A program made the translations under genes and the position numbers. From the NCBI GenBank assembly GCA_022428005.1, contig JAKMDI010000011.1:32882-96881 (forward strand): a DNA stretch of 64,000 nucleotides, read 5' to 3'. Shown here piece after piece: positions 25,806 to 35,029 of the stretch (position 1 is the stretch's first letter; every line of letters starts with the position of its first letter). The notes beneath the pieces were generated by a model. That model had not been told where the DNA came from. It did no database searches and worked only from the letters and a program-made list of their open reading frames with translations. The stretch comes from Flavobacteriaceae bacterium (GTDB lineage: Bacteria > Bacteroidota > Bacteroidia > Flavobacteriales > Flavobacteriaceae).

Positions 25806-27971
25806 TTATTCTTCATCTAAAACGAAGTCCAATTGTCTTTTTATAAGATCTGCTTTTTTTACCCGAATGTTGACCGTATCTCCCAATTGATATATCGTTT
25901 TGCTTCTTTCCCCAACCAGGCGGTGATTTTGATCGTCATATTTAAAATAGTCTCCTTTTATTTCTGATAATTTTACCATTCCCTCACATTTATTTTCTAT
26001 AATTTCCACATACATACCCCGATCGGTAACCCCTGAAATAACGCCTTCAAAACCTTTGTCTATTTTATCTTCCATAAACTTTACCTGCATATATTTTATT
26101 GAGTCTCGCTCTGCTTTTGTGGCCAATTGTTCGCGTCCTGAAGAATGCGCACAAGCCTCCTCCAATAATTCAATATTTATTTTTTCTTTACCTGTTAAAT
26201 AGTACTGTAATAATCGATGAACCAAAACATCTGGGTATCTTCTTATCGGAGAGGTAAAATGGGTGTAATAGTCAAATGCCAACCCGTAATGTCCTATGTT
26301 GTCGGTGGTATAAACCGCTTTACTCATGCACCTTATGGTTAGGGTATCGATCAATTCCTGTTCATTTTTTCCATGGCTGTCTTTAAGCAACTTGTTGAGT
26401 GATTCATTTACGTGCTTGTGATCTAAATTTAATTCGTATCCAAGCTTGTTTGCAATTGTTTTAAGGTTACTTAACTTTTCATCGTCAGGAACATCGTGGA
26501 CTCTGTAAACAAATTCTTTTTTTGGCTTTTGTTTTCCTATAAACTCCGCCACCCTTTTGTTGGCTAATAACATGAGTTCTTCAACCAGCTTGTGGGCGTC
26601 CTTTGACGTCTTAAAAAAAACACTTTCTGGGTTGTTTTCTGTATCTAAATTGAATTTTATTTCTACCCTATCGAAAGTGAGGGCACCGCTTTTCATTCTT
26701 TTTACTCTGAGTTTTTTGGCAAATAGATTCAATTTAGATATCGCCTCATAAATTTCTTCACTTACTTTGTATTCTTGCTTGGTCAAGGATACATCTTTAC
26801 TTATGTTTTGAGTTTGATTTTCTAACATAAATTGGACCTCTTCATAAGAAAACCTTTGGTCTGATAAGATGACCGTTTTTCCAAACCATTCTTTTTCTAT
26901 TACCATATTTTCATCTACAGTAAAAACTGCTGAGAAAGTATATTTCTCTTCGTTTGGCCTTAACGAACACACACCATTAGACAAAACTTCTGGTAACATA
27001 GGTACCACTCGGTCGACTAAGTAAACAGAGGTTGCTCTTTCATATGCTTCCTGATCCAATATACTATTGATAGGTACGTAATGAGAAACATCTGCTATAT
27101 GAACACCTATTTCATATTTCCCATTCCCCAAAGGAACGAACGACAGCGCGTCATCAAAGTCTTTGGCTGTGATTGGGTCGATGGTGAATGTTGTTGTTTT
27201 TCTAAAATCTTTTCTCTTAGAAATCTCTTCTTTATGGGTTCCTACATTTATTTTTTTTGCTTCTTCCTCAACCTCGACAGGAAACTCTTCTGGAAACCCA
27301 TACTCATGCATTATACTGTGCATCTCTGTGTTTAGTTGTCCTGGTTTTCCTAAACTTCTTATGATGGTTCCAAAGGGAGAACTCGCTCGGGCTGGCCAAT
27401 CTTTGAATTTTACAATGACCTTGTCACCTTTGTTGTAGTCTTTTAATTCCTCTTTTTCAATGAAAAAATCTTTGTGAAGATTGGAGGAACGGGTGCTTAC
27501 AAAACCAAAATCCTTGCTTAATTCTAAAACACCTAAATAGTTTTTTCTGGCTCTTTCTGTTACCGATACTACTTCTCCCTCCCTTCTTCCATTTTTTTTT
27601 GTTCTCAATACATACACCGATACAGTATCACCATCCAAGGCGCGGTTTGTGTTCTTTCTCGCTATAAAAATGTCTTCCTCCCCCTCGGGCATTAAGAGAT
27701 AAGCGTTTCCTGAGGAAGTTACTTGAATAACTCCTTCCTTGTAGCTTTTGGGTAGAGATTTAAAAATATATTTTCCAGGAAGGCTTTGTTCTATTTTCTT
27801 TTCGCTTTGTAGCTTTCCTAAAGCTTTTATTACTGAATTTCGTTTTTGGGTATCAGTAATATTCAGTTTTGCTGCTATTTGCTTGTAATTGTAAGATTTT
27901 TTGGGATTTTCTTTAAAAAATTTAAGAACTTTTCCGTGAATATTTCTATCCGTCTTTTTCTGTTTTGACAT
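25806..27971 (-). CDS. rnr: Ribonuclease R
   Basis: A 721-residue 3'-5' exoribonuclease that degrades structured RNA. From the N-terminus: a winged-helix segment (KVLKFFKENPKKSYNYKQIA), two cold-shock domains, the RNB catalytic domain with TFTIDPITAKDFDDALSF (the acidic metal-binding cluster) and HYTHFTSPIRRYPDVLVHR, then a C-terminal S1 domain (KGFEGVISGVTDRGMYVEI). It lacks the long basic tail of the E. coli enzyme. A -7 box lies 17 bp upstream. Its 5' end borders the 495-bp AT-rich gap that may be the replication origin. Confidence 0.95.
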   Translation of the reverse strand: MSKQKKTDRNIHGKVLKFFKENPKKSYNYKQIAAKLNITDTQKRNSVIKALGKLQSEKKIEQSLPGKYIFKSLPKSYKEGVIQVTSSGNAYLLMPEGEEDIFIARKNTNRALDGDTVSVYVLRTKKNGRREGEVVSVTERARKNYLGVLELSKDFGFVSTRSSNLHKDFFIEKEELKDYNKGDKVIVKFKDWPARASSPFGTIIRSLGKPGQLNTEMHSIMHEYGFPEEFPVEVEEEAKKINVGTHKEEISKRKDFRKTTTFTIDPITAKDFDDALSFVPLGNGKYEIGVHIADVSHYVPINSILDQEAYERATSVYLVDRVVPMLPEVLSNGVCSLRPNEEKYTFSAVFTVDENMVIEKEWFGKTVILSDQRFSYEEVQFMLENQTQNISKDVSLTKQEYKVSEEIYEAISKLNLFAKKLRVKRMKSGALTFDRVEIKFNLDTENNPESVFFKTSKDAHKLVEELMLLANKRVAEFIGKQKPKKEFVYRVHDVPDDEKLSNLKTIANKLGYELNLDHKHVNESLNKLLKDSHGKNEQELIDTLTIRCMSKAVYTTDNIGHYGLAFDYYTHFTSPIRRYPDVLVHRLLQYYLTGKEKINIELLEEACAHSSGREQLATKAERDSIKYMQVKFMEDKIDKGFEGVISGVTDRGMYVEIIENKCEGMVKLSEIKGDYFKYDDQNHRLVGERSKTIYQLGDTVNIRVKKADLIKRQLDFVLDEE

Positions 27972-28466
27972 TCATTTATTCTATGATACAAATTTAAGTT
28001 TTCTTTTTCACTACCACTATTAACTTATCAAATCCCTCAACATAATAATTATTGTTTTTTTAGATTATTTTAAAATAATGATGTCTTTTATTAAGTGTGA
28101 ATAGTTAGAGCAAAATTCTATCAATAAGCTTTCGATTCCAAAACAAAAAAAATAACAAACCAGTTGTTCTAATTTATCAGAAGATTAACCCATTATAAAT
28201 TAGTCTATTAACTACTATATGAACATCTGTTAAAAAAAGAGTTTGTTGATACTTAATGATTAAAATAAAAGAAAATATTGTTGAAAAGGATCCATAAAAG
28301 GTTGAAAAGAAGCACACATTTTATGACAAAAATAATTGGAAATTTTATTCAAAAGCATAAGCAGTATTCAGATGAAAAAAAGACTAAAAAGAAACAAATC
28401 TTATCAACATTTAATCAAAACAGTAGCAAACACTAAAACGGAAAATTTTAACTTTATAAAAAAAAC
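27972..28466. other. oriC: 495-bp AT-rich gene-free region, candidate replication origin
   Basis: This is the longest gene-free stretch in the window, and by hand count only about 23 percent G+C across 28021-28440, well below the neighbouring genes. It holds several DnaA-box-like TTATC/CTATC motifs: TTATCAAAT (near 28025), CTATCAATA (near 28119), TTATCAGAA (near 28174), TTATCAACA (28401-28409, one base from TTATCCACA), and TATCAACAA on the minus strand near 28242-28250. A repeat GTTGAAAAG occurs twice within about 30 bp (28280-28310). No reading frame of note is present. Divergent promoters for rnr and rpiB occupy the ends. Two parS sites lie 8-10 kb to the left. The origin call is inference. 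Confidence 0.45.
27989..27996 (-). promoter_or_regulatory. -7 promoter box TAAATTTG of rnr
   Basis: Exact TAnnTTTG match on the minus strand, 17 bp upstream of the rnr ATG at 27971. On the other side of the gap a near match, TAACTTTA (28449-28456), precedes rpiB. Confidence 0.55.
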
Positions 28467-28898
28467 ATGAAAATATCCATAGGAAATGATCACGCAGGTG
28501 TAGAGCTTAAGGAAGCGATCATTTCTCATTTAGAAAAAGACAAGCACACGCTGACAAATCATGGAACAAACACCGAAGGTAGTGTAGATTATCCAGATTT
28601 TATTCATCCTGTCGCGGAGGACGTTCTCAATAAAAAGGCCAGCTTAGGAATCATTATTTGTGGGAGCGGAAATGGCGCAGCTATGACGGCAAATAAACAT
28701 CAGAAAATAAGAGCTGCTCTTTGCTGGACCTCCGAAATAGCAGAGCTTTCACGCCTCCACAACGACGCCAACATCATCAGCATACCCGCAAGGTTTGTGA
28801 GTACAGACGAGGCAAAGAAAATGGTAAGCGTTTTTCTATCAACACCATTTGAGGGAGGAAGACATCAAAAGAGAATTGATAAAATAGAGTGTAGTTAA
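28467..28898 (+). CDS. rpiB: Ribose-5-phosphate isomerase B
   Basis: A 143-residue enzyme that interconverts ribose 5-phosphate and ribulose 5-phosphate in the pentose phosphate pathway. It has the RpiB/LacAB pattern: KISIGNDHAGVELKEAI at the N-terminus (phosphate-binding His and Asp), the GSVDYPDFIHPVAEDV block, and GIIICGSGNGAAMTANK, where the cysteine is the catalytic base. Length is normal. The GNAT gene follows 2 bp after the stop, so the two form an operon. Confidence 0.95.
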   Translation: MKISIGNDHAGVELKEAIISHLEKDKHTLTNHGTNTEGSVDYPDFIHPVAEDVLNKKASLGIIICGSGNGAAMTANKHQKIRAALCWTSEIAELSRLHNDANIISIPARFVSTDEAKKMVSVFLSTPFEGGRHQKRIDKIECS

Positions 28899-28900
28899 TT

Positions 28901-29353
28901 TTGGTTTGGTCTTTTAAAAGCTTTGATAAATTAAAAGTTCAGGAACTTTACGACCTTTTAAAACTCAGGTCTGATGTTTTTGTTGTGGAACAAAACTGTG
29001 TCTACTCAGATCAGGACGATAAAGACCAAGGTGCCATACATGTTTTGGGCTATAAAAGAAACCGCTTGTTGGCCTATGCCAGAATACTACCAATAGGATC
29101 AGTAGAAAATAAGTACGCAATGATAGGAAGAATTGTGATCCGACAAACAATTAGAGGAACGGGAGTAGGCAAAGAACTTGTTCGCAAAAGCATAGACTAT
29201 TGCCAACATACATTTAATGAATTAAATATTAAAATATCGGCGCAATCACATCTAAAAAACTTTTACCAGCAACAGGGGTTTACAAAAAAGGGCGATGACT
29301 ATTTAGAGGACGGTATTCCTCATTGCGCTATGATTCTGAGTGCAAACGGCTGA
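28901..29353 (+). CDS. GNAT-family N-acetyltransferase (ElaA-like)
   Basis: A 150-residue acetyltransferase. It has the ElaA-like opening LYDLLKLRSDVFVVEQNCVYSDQDDKDQ, the acetyl-CoA pyrophosphate loop in IGRIVIRQTIRGTGVGKELV (R/QxxGxG/A), and the C-terminal NFYQQQGFTKKGDDYLEDGIPHCAM pattern. The start is TTG at 28901, since no ATG is available between the rpiB stop and the conserved N-terminus. The substrate is unknown. Its end overlaps the convergent rnpA gene by 26 bp. Confidence 0.85.
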   Translation: MVWSFKSFDKLKVQELYDLLKLRSDVFVVEQNCVYSDQDDKDQGAIHVLGYKRNRLLAYARILPIGSVENKYAMIGRIVIRQTIRGTGVGKELVRKSIDYCQHTFNELNIKISAQSHLKNFYQQQGFTKKGDDYLEDGIPHCAMILSANG

Positions 29354-29696
29354 TCTTTTCAACCAATTGAACAAAATCTAAAGTGAGGACAGCGGTTGAA
29401 ACTGGTGCACTTCCACCAAAAAGAAACATATAGTAACCCGCCGGAAGGACTTCCAACAGTTCAGCTTCTTTATTCTTTATTACCGCCCGCATTTGTCTTT
29501 TGACGCGATTGCGGTTGTGCGCTAAGAAAACAAACCTTTTAGACACACCCACTCCAATACTAACGCAATTTCTATTTTCTTTATTTTCTATAAAACGAAG
29601 CCTAAGCATTCCGGAATTAATAGACTTGCCTTTTTTAAAAACAAGGTCAATTTCTTTCTTGCCCCGCAGTCTTTTTATGTTTTTTAATTGGCTCAC
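29328..29696 (-). CDS. rnpA: Ribonuclease P protein component
   Basis: A 122-residue basic protein that supports the RNase P ribozyme in removing tRNA 5' leaders. It has the family motif RFVFLAHNRNRVKRQMRAVIKN (RNR box, shown partly as AHNRNRVKRQMR), preceded by LVFKKGKSINSG and a beta strand with the conserved phenylalanine. Its ATG overlaps the stop of the M1 peptidase gene by 4 bp (ATGA), so it is the last gene of a protease operon. No rpmH gene lies beside it, which is common in Bacteroidetes. Confidence 0.92.
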   Translation of the reverse strand: MSQLKNIKRLRGKKEIDLVFKKGKSINSGMLRLRFIENKENRNCVSIGVGVSKRFVFLAHNRNRVKRQMRAVIKNKEAELLEVLPAGYYMFLFGGSAPVSTAVLTLDFVQLVEKISRLHSES

Positions 29697-31513
29697 TCAG
29701 GGTTATAAAAAGTGTTGTTGTCGCGATTCACATCGGCCAAATAGAAAGTAGGGTCAATAAACACATCAATAACCTCACTCTTGGGCCTACTCAGAACCAG
29801 CTGGTATCGTGGGTTTGCCCACGCCCAATCTTGGTGAACCACCCACTCCATGTCATAAGGGTTACTTTTTTCTCCCCTCATCAGCGGAATAGGGATGTAA
29901 TGAATCTCAGACTTACCATCTTTATAGTTGACCAGAATCTCCAAGGGCATGGGCATCGACCCAATTCTCTCCAGCTGTAAGACCGCTTTATCCTCCCGTT
30001 CATCAATGCCATTAATACTGTAGTCAATGGTGTTTGTGGTTTGCGTCCAGTCCGTCAAATACCACCTCAGTTGAATACCGGAAACCCGCTCTGCAACACG
30101 GCGAAAATCGTTGGGAACCGGATGTTTGAACTTAAACAGTCGGTAATATTCCTTTAGGGTTTGGGCCAACTTGTCTTCTCCAATAATATAACCCAACTGG
30201 CTTAGAAAAACAGCTCCTTTACTGTAGGCCGTTATTTCGTAAGCAAAGTTATAATCATAACGGTTTGCGTTGGTCTGCTGCGGCTGTTCCTTTCCTGAAT
30301 TGGCCAGGTAGAGGTAGTTATTGTAAGTGTTTTCAAGAGGAAAAACTTTGTTTTCGTTAAGGATTTTATCTGTTGCAATGGTGGAGATATAGGTTGTAAA
30401 ACCTTCGTCCATCCACTCGTATTTCATTTCGTTTGTAGCCAAGACAAACTGGAACCAAGAGTGTGCCAGCTCATGAGCCGTTACACCAACGAGACTTCCA
30501 AACTCACGCTCTCCCGTAATCAAGGTTAACATGGCGTATTCCATTCCTCCGTCCCCTCCTTGTGCAACAGTGTACTGCTTGTAGGGGTAGGGTCCAATGG
30601 TTTGGTTGTAAAATCGCATTAGATCAGCGGTAAGGGGCTGTAGTTTTTTCCATCTTTCGTTGTACGGTGGGTTGTCTTTGTAAAAAAAATGTAAGTCAAC
30701 ACCATTAGGACCAGGGTATATATCGTGAATGTATTCAGGGTCTGCAGACCAGGTAAAATCGTGAACTTGTGGAGCGATAAAATGCCATTTTAATTTTCCT
30801 TTTTTGGCCTTTCCTTTTTTATTGCTGTAACCATGACCCACCCGCTTGGGGTTTTGTAAATACCCAGAAGCGGCGACAGCATAATTTTTGTCTAAAGTCA
30901 AAGTAACGTCAAAACTACCCCATACACCGTGGAACTCCCTCCCCAAATAAGGCTCTGCGTTCCAGCCTTCATAATCATACTCTGCCATTTTGGGATACCA
31001 TTGCGCCATCGATAAAGCAACACCTTCGTCAGAGTTTCTCCCAGCCCGTCTTATCAGCTTTGGAACTTGGCCCTCAAAGTCCAGAGTCAAAAGGGTGCTT
31101 TCTCCAGGGGCCAGCGGGGCTGATAAACTCACTTCCAAAATGGTTTCTGAGAGCTCGTATTTCAACAGGGTACCGTCCTGCTTTAGGTTGGAAATATTTA
31201 AATAGCCAATTTCCTCTTTTTTTAATTCGTCGAGATCCACTTTGAATCGCCCGTTTTTGTCTTTGCCATTTTTTACTCTGATTGCCATTTGACTTCCTGG
31301 CTGAAAGGCATTGAAATACAGGTGATAGAATACTTTATTTAGGCTGTCTGGAGAGTTGTTGGTATAAAGCAATTCTTGATTCCCAGCGTATTGAAAGGAT
31401 TCAACATCCATATCAACAGTCATTTTATAATCTGCAGCTTGCTGCCAGTAATTCTGAGATTGTACAAAAGCACAGCAAAAAATTAGAATAATAGGGCAAA
31501 GTTTAGCTTTCAT
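29693..31513 (-). CDS. Secreted M1-family metallopeptidase
   Basis: A 606-residue zinc aminopeptidase-like protein with a signal peptide (CPIILIFCCAFVQSQ). The catalytic site is GGMEYAML, then VTAHELAHSWFQF (HExxH) with the downstream glutamate in YEWMDEGFTTYIS. A C-terminal region without a clear type IX sorting domain follows. These Bacteroidetes M1 proteins sit in the periplasm or outer membrane. It overlaps the S8 gene upstream by 4 bp and rnpA downstream by 4 bp. The start ATG at 31513 gives an intact signal peptide. Confidence 0.9.
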   Translation of the reverse strand: MKAKLCPIILIFCCAFVQSQNYWQQAADYKMTVDMDVESFQYAGNQELLYTNNSPDSLNKVFYHLYFNAFQPGSQMAIRVKNGKDKNGRFKVDLDELKKEEIGYLNISNLKQDGTLLKYELSETILEVSLSAPLAPGESTLLTLDFEGQVPKLIRRAGRNSDEGVALSMAQWYPKMAEYDYEGWNAEPYLGREFHGVWGSFDVTLTLDKNYAVAASGYLQNPKRVGHGYSNKKGKAKKGKLKWHFIAPQVHDFTWSADPEYIHDIYPGPNGVDLHFFYKDNPPYNERWKKLQPLTADLMRFYNQTIGPYPYKQYTVAQGGDGGMEYAMLTLITGEREFGSLVGVTAHELAHSWFQFVLATNEMKYEWMDEGFTTYISTIATDKILNENKVFPLENTYNNYLYLANSGKEQPQQTNANRYDYNFAYEITAYSKGAVFLSQLGYIIGEDKLAQTLKEYYRLFKFKHPVPNDFRRVAERVSGIQLRWYLTDWTQTTNTIDYSINGIDEREDKAVLQLERIGSMPMPLEILVNYKDGKSEIHYIPIPLMRGEKSNPYDMEWVVHQDWAWANPRYQLVLSRPKSEVIDVFIDPTFYLADVNRDNNTFYNPE

Positions 31514-33102
31514 TTTTTATAAGATTTATTTGAGGAGTAGATAAGAGCGTTATAGAGGTTTATGGTCTTCCCAGAGGCGGAAAGGGATCTCGGTTTTACC
31601 AATGTTTCCCCCTCTGGGCTTTTTAGCGAGGGGTACATGGGGAGGCCAGAATCCATGAGTATTCTTTTTACCTGAAAGGCTTTGAGTTTTGGAAAGAACG
31701 ATCTGATTATCGCCGCCACTCCAGCTGCGTTTGGTGCCGCCATTGAGGTTCCGCTATAAAAATCATATTTTTTGTGGGGTACGGTTGACCAAATCTTATC
31801 TCCTGGCGCAAATACATCAACGTTTACTGCGCCGAAGTTGGAAAACGAAGCGACTTGTTTTTCGTTATAAGAATGACCAACAGCACCCACAGTCAGAAAG
31901 TTAGTGAACAATTCTATCCCGCATTCCTCGTCAGTTATATAGGTTTTTTCCATTCCTGGGTCTATATTTTTTCCGCTGTTCCCTGCGGCGTTAATAATCA
32001 GGACATCATTTTTTTCAGCATGCCTAACTGCCTCCCAAACCCAATCCTTGTGAGGGGAATAGCCCTTTCCAAAGCTCGTGTTTATTATTTTGGCACCGTT
32101 GTCCACAGCATACCTAATGGCCAGCGCAATATCTTTGTCGTATTCATCTCCATCCGGAACGGCCCTCAAAACCATTATCTCGGTACCCTCAAAATTACTT
32201 TTGTTCCCGGGGTTATTGTTTTGTACTGCAGCGATGATACCCGAAACATGGGTGCCATGGTTGGCAGCGTCTTTATCGGGTCCAATAACATTGGGATTAC
32301 CATACAGGGTGTCATTGATGTCGTCTGGGTCATCTCCGACCACTGCCCTTCCGTCAAAGGCTATATTGTAGTGCGCATTTACCCCAGTTTGCGCTCCTTC
32401 CAGATAGACTTCTAACTTAGATTTCGTCAAGAGGTTTTCTTCCAAAAACCGTTGAAATATAAGTGCCTCCATGAGTGCAAATGTCTTTGGAGAATAACCC
32501 TCAACCTCTTCTAAGGTATAATCTTCTTTTCCGAGGATCAATTTAATGATGCTATCGGATTCTTTTATTTGGGCCAACATGTCTTGTATGCCGACGACCT
32601 CATTCTTTTTGCTTTCTAAACTTTTTAACCGCTTCTCTTCGAAATTTTTATAGGCTTCGGATTCTGGTTTTTCTTTTTTCTGTAATCTTACGGACTCCAT
32701 GTTTTCAAGATTTGCTGCACCCAAAAAATTCCATCCATGGCGGTCGTCCACATAGCCATTATTGTCATCATCTATATTGTTATTGGGTACTTCATCACGG
32801 TTAATCCATATGACCTCCTGAAGCTGGGGGTGTTCTATATCGACTCCAGAGTCTATAACCGCTACGATTACTTTTTCTCCCTTTTGATCTTTTATCAACT
32901 CGGCGTGGGCACGCGCAACACTCATTCCTGCAATACTGTCATTGCGCAGGTCCATTAGTGGCCAAAACTTTCTTTCATCCTCTCCCAAGGATTCCTTTTT
33001 GTTGTGATTCAGTAGCGGCGCTCCAGCGGTGTCTCCAACAAATTTGTAGCCACCACAGGAGATAACCAATAAGCTGTTAAGTAAAAGGAATATAATTCTC
33101 AA
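31510..33102 (-). CDS. S8-family subtilisin-like lipoprotein protease
   Basis: A 530-residue lipoprotein (lipobox LLVISC, Cys about 16). The subtilase triad is visible: Asp in KVIVAVIDSGVDIEHPQL, His in AANHGTHVSGIIAAV, Ser in FYSGTSMAAPNAAGVAA. Between the Asp and the His lies an insertion of about 170 residues that is charged and helical (LKSLESKKNEVVGIQDMLAQ), usual for this Bacteroidetes S8 subgroup. It acts outside the cytoplasm. It overlaps the MBL-fold gene upstream and the M1 gene downstream by 4 bp each, so the two proteases are probably made together. Confidence 0.9.
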   Translation of the reverse strand: MRIIFLLLNSLLVISCGGYKFVGDTAGAPLLNHNKKESLGEDERKFWPLMDLRNDSIAGMSVARAHAELIKDQKGEKVIVAVIDSGVDIEHPQLQEVIWINRDEVPNNNIDDDNNGYVDDRHGWNFLGAANLENMESVRLQKKEKPESEAYKNFEEKRLKSLESKKNEVVGIQDMLAQIKESDSIIKLILGKEDYTLEEVEGYSPKTFALMEALIFQRFLEENLLTKSKLEVYLEGAQTGVNAHYNIAFDGRAVVGDDPDDINDTLYGNPNVIGPDKDAANHGTHVSGIIAAVQNNNPGNKSNFEGTEIMVLRAVPDGDEYDKDIALAIRYAVDNGAKIINTSFGKGYSPHKDWVWEAVRHAEKNDVLIINAAGNSGKNIDPGMEKTYITDEECGIELFTNFLTVGAVGHSYNEKQVASFSNFGAVNVDVFAPGDKIWSTVPHKKYDFYSGTSMAAPNAAGVAAIIRSFFPKLKAFQVKRILMDSGLPMYPSLKSPEGETLVKPRSLSASGKTINLYNALIYSSNKSYKK

Positions 33103-33953
33103 TTGAAATAGTTTTTTAGATTGTATTTTTCATTCATTCTGACGCCCTTTTCTGTTTTTTGAAGAGATATCAACTCGTGATTAGGGTCGTGTTCCATAAA
33201 CAGCAAGAAGTCTTCTTCAACAGCGCGATTTAAGAATTGAGTTTTTTCTTCCATGCTTAAAAGCGGTCGGGTGTCATACCCCATAATATACGGAATGGGA
33301 AGGTGGCCAACGGTTGGGATAAGGTCTGCTGCGAAAACAAGGGTGGTCTCCTTATATTGGACCAACGGCAGCATTTGCTTTTCAGTATGACCATCGACCA
33401 AAACAATATCGAATCCCAATGGGGTGTTTGTCAAAATCAAATCTTTTCCTTCAAGAAGTTTTAGCTGGCCACTTTCCTGTAAGGGCAAAATATTCTCGGG
33501 CAAAAAAGAAGCTTTTTCTCTTGCATTGGGCACAGTAGCCCACTGCCAGTGATCTTTATGAGACCAATATACAGCATTTTTAAATGCGGGTTCAAGCACC
33601 CCATTTTTGTCTTTTTCCACCGCCCCTCCGCAATGATCAAAGTGAAGGTGTGTTAGGAAAACATCTGTTATGTCCTCTTTGTGGAAGCCTTTCTCCGCCA
33701 AAGATCTTTCTAAGGTATCCGTTCCCCATCGGTCATAGTAACCAAAGAATTTTTCACTTTGTTTATTACCCATGCCAGTGTCGATCAATGTGAGCCTGTT
33801 TCCGTCTTCTATCAGCAAAGAACGACTGCACATTTCAATTCTATTGTTGGAGTCTGCGGGGTTGGTTTTTTCCCACAAAGGCTTGGGGACAACACCAAAC
33901 ATTGCGCCTCCATCCAATTTAAAATTACCACAAGCAATAGAGTGCAGCTCCAA
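33099..33953 (-). CDS. MBL-fold metallohydrolase
   Basis: A 284-residue metallo-beta-lactamase-fold protein: metal motif FLTHLHFDHCGG (HxHxDH) near residue 110, a third-ligand His in VDGHTEKQMLP, and the FAADLIPTVGHLP segment with the bridging Asp. It resembles lactonase/AttM-type hydrolases, but a substrate cannot be assigned. No signal peptide is seen. It starts 4 bp after the SMP-30 gene and overlaps S8 by 4 bp. Together with the SMP-30 lactonase-like gene it may hydrolyse lactones, by inference only. Confidence 0.85.
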   Translation of the reverse strand: MELHSIACGNFKLDGGAMFGVVPKPLWEKTNPADSNNRIEMCSRSLLIEDGNRLTLIDTGMGNKQSEKFFGYYDRWGTDTLERSLAEKGFHKEDITDVFLTHLHFDHCGGAVEKDKNGVLEPAFKNAVYWSHKDHWQWATVPNAREKASFLPENILPLQESGQLKLLEGKDLILTNTPLGFDIVLVDGHTEKQMLPLVQYKETTLVFAADLIPTVGHLPIPYIMGYDTRPLLSMEEKTQFLNRAVEEDFLLFMEHDPNHELISLQKTEKGVRMNEKYNLKNYFN

Positions 33954-33957
33954 TATT

Positions 33958-34965
33958 TTACAATTTGACTCGTGTTAGATACATATCGGTGGTCATGTAG
34001 AGGTACTCGAATTTGGTGTCAAATGCACAATTGGCGGACCGCTCTTCTGTTCTTATGGTGCCGAGGTGCTTTCCTTCGGGGGTAATCACCAAAACACCCC
34101 CTGGACCCGTGGAGAAAACCGTTCCGGAAGGGTGTACCTTTAAGCCGTCAAAACTTCCTACATTGTTTTTTGAAAGCTCATTTCCATCGAAGAAAACCCT
34201 GCCGTTTTCAACACCATCAGGAACAATATCATAAGCCATAATCCTCGGATTACTTCTGTCAGAAATGGCGACATATAGTGTTTTTTGATCGTTTGAAACC
34301 GCCACGCCATTGGGTCGTGTTAGGTCTTTGACCACCAAAGACAGTTCTCCAGAATCGGTAAGTTTGTAAACCCCATTAAAGGGTAATTCTTTCATTGGAT
34401 CTTCGTCTCCTTTGTTCAATCCATAGGGTGGGTCAGTAAAATACAAATCCCCATTTTTGGCATAAACCAAATCATTGGGACTGTTGAAATATTTCCCTTG
34501 ATATTTTCCTACTACTGTGGTAAAGCTCTTTTTGTCCCAGCCGTCTAAACGGGCAATCCTTCTATCGCCATGCATACAGAGAACGAGTTGGTTGTTGTGA
34601 TCTAAAGTGAGGCCATTGGAACCACTCTCGTCTCGATTCATGACGTTTAAGCCCCCTTTTTTTTCTCGGGGTGCGAATCCAGTGAATCCCGAGGGATCCA
34701 AGAAAACACTCAAACCATTTTTTTCATCCCAGCGGTAGGCTTTGTTTGTGGGAACATCCGAAAACAACACTGCATTGAGCTGTTCAACCCAAACCGGACC
34801 CTCGGACCAATCAAAGCCTTCTGCCAGCACTTCTATCTTTGTCCCTGGAGGGACGTATTGATCCATCTTAGGATCCAGACGTTCTATTGAACCGATTGTG
34901 GTCTTTTGAGCCACAATGGTATTGACAAAAAAAATGAGACCCAATAATGTGATTTTAGTTTTCAT
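33958..34965 (-). CDS. Exported SMP-30/gluconolactonase-like beta-propeller
   Basis: A 335-residue protein with a signal peptide (MKTKITLLGLIFFVNTIVAQ) and the SMP-30/LRE family propeller: FDWSEGPVWVEQLNAVLFSD near residue 50, NGLTLDHNNQLVLCMHGDRR, SPNDLVYAKNGDLYFTDPPYGL, and RPNGVAVSNDQKTLYVA. The Glu, Asn and Asp residues that bind calcium are in these blocks. A likely role is hydrolysis of sugar lactones in the periplasm. It is the first gene of a five-gene operon ending in rnpA. A near match to the -7 box (TAAATTTA) lies upstream at about 34986-34993. Confidence 0.87.
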   Translation of the reverse strand: MKTKITLLGLIFFVNTIVAQKTTIGSIERLDPKMDQYVPPGTKIEVLAEGFDWSEGPVWVEQLNAVLFSDVPTNKAYRWDEKNGLSVFLDPSGFTGFAPREKKGGLNVMNRDESGSNGLTLDHNNQLVLCMHGDRRIARLDGWDKKSFTTVVGKYQGKYFNSPNDLVYAKNGDLYFTDPPYGLNKGDEDPMKELPFNGVYKLTDSGELSLVVKDLTRPNGVAVSNDQKTLYVAISDRSNPRIMAYDIVPDGVENGRVFFDGNELSKNNVGSFDGLKVHPSGTVFSTGPGGVLVITPEGKHLGTIRTEERSANCAFDTKFEYLYMTTDMYLTRVKL

Positions 34966-35029
34966 GACTTTGAAATTAAGAAGTATAAATTTATTTATTA
35001 CTCTGAGATAATCGCCAAAAGATAGATTT

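Noticed and set aside
31855..32415. 186-codon open frame antisense to the S8 protease
   Set aside because: It is a frame opposite a gene with clear catalytic motifs and has no family features or promoter.
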